A stretch of 7,722 bases of DNA from Candidatus Omnitrophota bacterium (GTDB lineage: Bacteria > Omnitrophota > JAUWXU01): positions 1 to 7,722 of the forward strand of contig JAUWXU010000029.1 of NCBI GenBank assembly GCA_030616145.1. Direction: 5' to 3'. Position numbers and translations under genes: made by a program. Below are positions 6,634 to 7,722 of this stretch, piece by piece (position 1 is the stretch's first letter; each line of letters begins with the position of its first letter). The notes below the pieces were generated by a model. It saw only the letters and a program-made list of their open reading frames with translations. It was not told the DNA's origin and did no database searches.

Positions 6634-7053
6634 TTATCTTCTTTTTTTATACTCTGCGGTAACAGTGGTCTTGATTCCGCCGCGGATGTTAAATTCGCCG
6701 GTTACCTTAACCCTCTTCGGCCTGCAGGCCCGAACAAAGTCCTCTAAAATCTTATTAACAACGTGTTCGTGGAAAATCCCTAAGTTGCGATAAAACAACA
6801 GATACATCTTGAATGATTTTAGTTCAACACACCATTTATCCGGCAAATATTCAATATGGATGACAGCGAAATCAGGAAGGCCTGTTGAGGGACAAAGACA
6901 GCTAAACTCAGAAAAATCCAAGTTAACCAGATAATCCTTATCCGGATACTGGTTTTTCCATACTTCAATCAAGGGAGTTTTCAACCTTCGGATATGTTTT
7001 TGTAAGTTTTGATAAGAAGCCGCCGTCTGGCTCATTTTCTTTTTTTCTACCAT
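6634..7053 (-). CDS. queF: NADPH-dependent preQ0 reductase QueF (type I)
   Basis: QueF reduces 7-cyano-7-deazaguanine (preQ0) to 7-aminomethyl-7-deazaguanine (preQ1), the base inserted into tRNA during queuosine synthesis. The 139-residue protein is of the short single-domain type (B. subtilis QueF has about 165). The thioimide-forming Cys is C54 in SCLCPSTGLPDFA with the catalytic D61. The QueF signature VELKSFKMYLLFYRN spans 76-90, and H95/E96 follow in FHEHV. All lie one position from the B. subtilis numbering (C55, D62, H96, E97). FNIRGGIKTTVTAEY ends the domain. The ATG at 7053 is preceded by AAGG about 10 nt upstream, overlapping the queE stop; an ATG at codon 7 (7035) is an alternative start. 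It sits 7 nt downstream of queE, its pathway partner, and 18 nt before fumA. Confidence 0.95.
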   Translation of the reverse strand: MVEKKKMSQTAASYQNLQKHIRRLKTPLIEVWKNQYPDKDYLVNLDFSEFSCLCPSTGLPDFAVIHIEYLPDKWCVELKSFKMYLLFYRNLGIFHEHVVNKILEDFVRACRPKRVKVTGEFNIRGGIKTTVTAEYKKRR

Positions 7054-7060
7054 TTTGTTT

Positions 7061-7722
7061 TTACCTTACTCCTATAATTTTATGCATCTGGGGAATTATC
7101 CGGACATCGGATAAACTACCCAGGCAAATCTTCTGAAAACTTTCGAGTTTATCCCTCAGCGCTCTGCCTAATTCAAAAGAATTGGGTTGGAGGACCAGGG
7201 GCAGATTAAAATCAGAAATAATTTTCAGGGCTCTATGTATATCTTCCTCCTGGGTTGAACTGCAGATTACTGTCTTGATAAAACCAACTTTGCCGCAAGC
7301 AATCTCTAAAAACCTTTTATGTTCTGGCCAAAAGCCCCCCAGTCCGGTTGAAGAAGGAAGTTTGACATCCATCGCAATGATATCTACCTCGTCTATCAGT
7401 TCAGATAATTCGCTGGCCAGAATTCCATTGGTCTCCAGATATGTCCTCAGGCCAAGTTGTTTTAATAAAACCAGGGTTTCTTTTAAAAAATCTTTCTGTA
7501 ATAACGGCTCGCCACCGGTAAGAGATACTGAATGAAAAGGCTTTTGGTAAAAATCTATCTGTTTAACCAGGTCCTCGGCCGAGAATTCCTTATAACCTTC
7601 CAACCTGGTATCGCAGAACCGGCAATGATTCAAGTTGCAGCCGTAAAACCGGACAAAAACCTGCCTTATGCCCTGATAGATTCCTTCGCCTTGAATACTC
7701 TCAAATAGTTCAGAGACCTTTC
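7061..7722 (-). CDS. queE: 7-carboxy-7-deazaguanine synthase QueE, radical SAM (5' end outside window)
   Basis: QueE rearranges 6-carboxytetrahydropterin to 7-carboxy-7-deazaguanine in the pathway to preQ0 and queuosine. The window holds 219 residues, entering at KVSELFESIQGEG, so only a handful of N-terminal residues are missing. The motifs are ESIQGEGIYQG (8-18 of the visible part), FVRFYGCNLNHCRFCDT (22-38), the SAM-binding SLTGGEPLL (66-74), LETNG (95-99), MDVK (117-120), LQP (177-179) and the characteristic end RIIPQMHKIIGVR. The cluster cysteines C28, C33 and C36 are spaced CX4CX2C, one residue longer than the usual CX3CX2C. A TTG inside this motif (7633) could be mistaken for a start, but the conserved reading frame continues upstream to the window edge. 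It is the first visible gene of the minus-strand operon and lies 7 nt before queF. Confidence 0.94.
   Translation of the reverse strand, partial: KVSELFESIQGEGIYQGIRQVFVRFYGCNLNHCRFCDTRLEGYKEFSAEDLVKQIDFYQKPFHSVSLTGGEPLLQKDFLKETLVLLKQLGLRTYLETNGILASELSELIDEVDIIAMDVKLPSSTGLGGFWPEHKRFLEIACGKVGFIKTVICSSTQEEDIHRALKIISDFNLPLVLQPNSFELGRALRDKLESFQKICLGSLSDVRIIPQMHKIIGVR

Noticed and set aside
6634..6992. Second cysteine (C52) beside catalytic C54 of QueF as a novel redox pair
   Set aside because: A CLCP sequence at this position is, as far as I recall, frequent in ordinary QueF proteins, so it is not unusual.
7037..7043. Run of seven A/T at the queF start, and similar runs in fumB near 5640 and at the queF end, as phase-variation or slippage sites
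   Set aside because: The runs encode lysine-rich stretches typical of these proteins, are short, and no alternative frame with a plausible product follows them.
7051..7633. queE start at 7633 (TTG)
   Set aside because: This TTG encodes the Asn-Leu-Asn leucine inside the radical SAM cysteine motif. Conserved QueE sequence (SIQGEG, FVRFYGC) continues upstream in frame to the window edge, so the true start lies outside.

Overview
The window looks like a piece of chromosome from a free-living, diderm (Gram-negative-type) bacterium of moderate GC content. The pointers are an AsmA-like envelope protein, a type I (short, YkvM-like) QueF, a two-subunit oxygen-sensitive class I fumarase, and compact operon packing with GTG starts. 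No gene or marker fixes the taxon. An uncultivated anaerobic lineage such as Omnitrophota or a deltaproteobacterial group would fit, but that is a low-confidence guess. No RNA gene, mobile element, CRISPR array or phage gene is visible, and there is no gene-free stretch longer than about 155 bases.

Layout from left to right. (1) Positions 1-1289, minus strand: the N-terminal 429 residues of a GT20 glycosyltransferase of the trehalose-6-phosphate synthase type, running off the left edge. (2) Positions 1290-1442: a short divergent intergenic region with two good sigma70-type promoters back to back, a small GC-rich hairpin and a three-codon mini-ORF abutting the next start. (3) Positions 1443-3899, plus strand: an 818-residue AsmA-like protein with an N-terminal membrane anchor, internal repeats and an AsmA-type C-terminal domain. 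(4) Positions 3876-7722, minus strand: a tightly packed six-gene set read in the order queE (5' end cut by the window edge), queF, fumA-type alpha subunit, fumB-type beta subunit, rph, rdgB. Gaps are 22 nt or less, and two junctions overlap. The last gene, rdgB, runs convergently into the 3' end of the AsmA-like gene with a 24-nt overlap.

How the genes fit together. QueE and QueF are successive-pathway enzymes making preQ1 for queuosine in tRNA. RNase PH trims tRNA 3' ends. RdgB clears non-canonical purine nucleotides. The operon therefore has a tRNA-maturation and nucleotide-hygiene theme, with a class I fumarase (TCA cycle or fumarate metabolism) embedded in its middle. The GT20 enzyme (compatible solute or glycolipid precursor) and the AsmA-like protein (envelope lipid homeostasis) flank it as separate transcription units.

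I do not see a clearly new multi-gene system. The most checkable oddities are a CX4CX2C cluster motif in QueE instead of CX3CX2C, a rewritten loop in the fumarase alpha subunit, a GT20 promoter that predicts a leaderless mRNA, and a Shine-Dalgarno placement that favours a GTG start for RNase PH.
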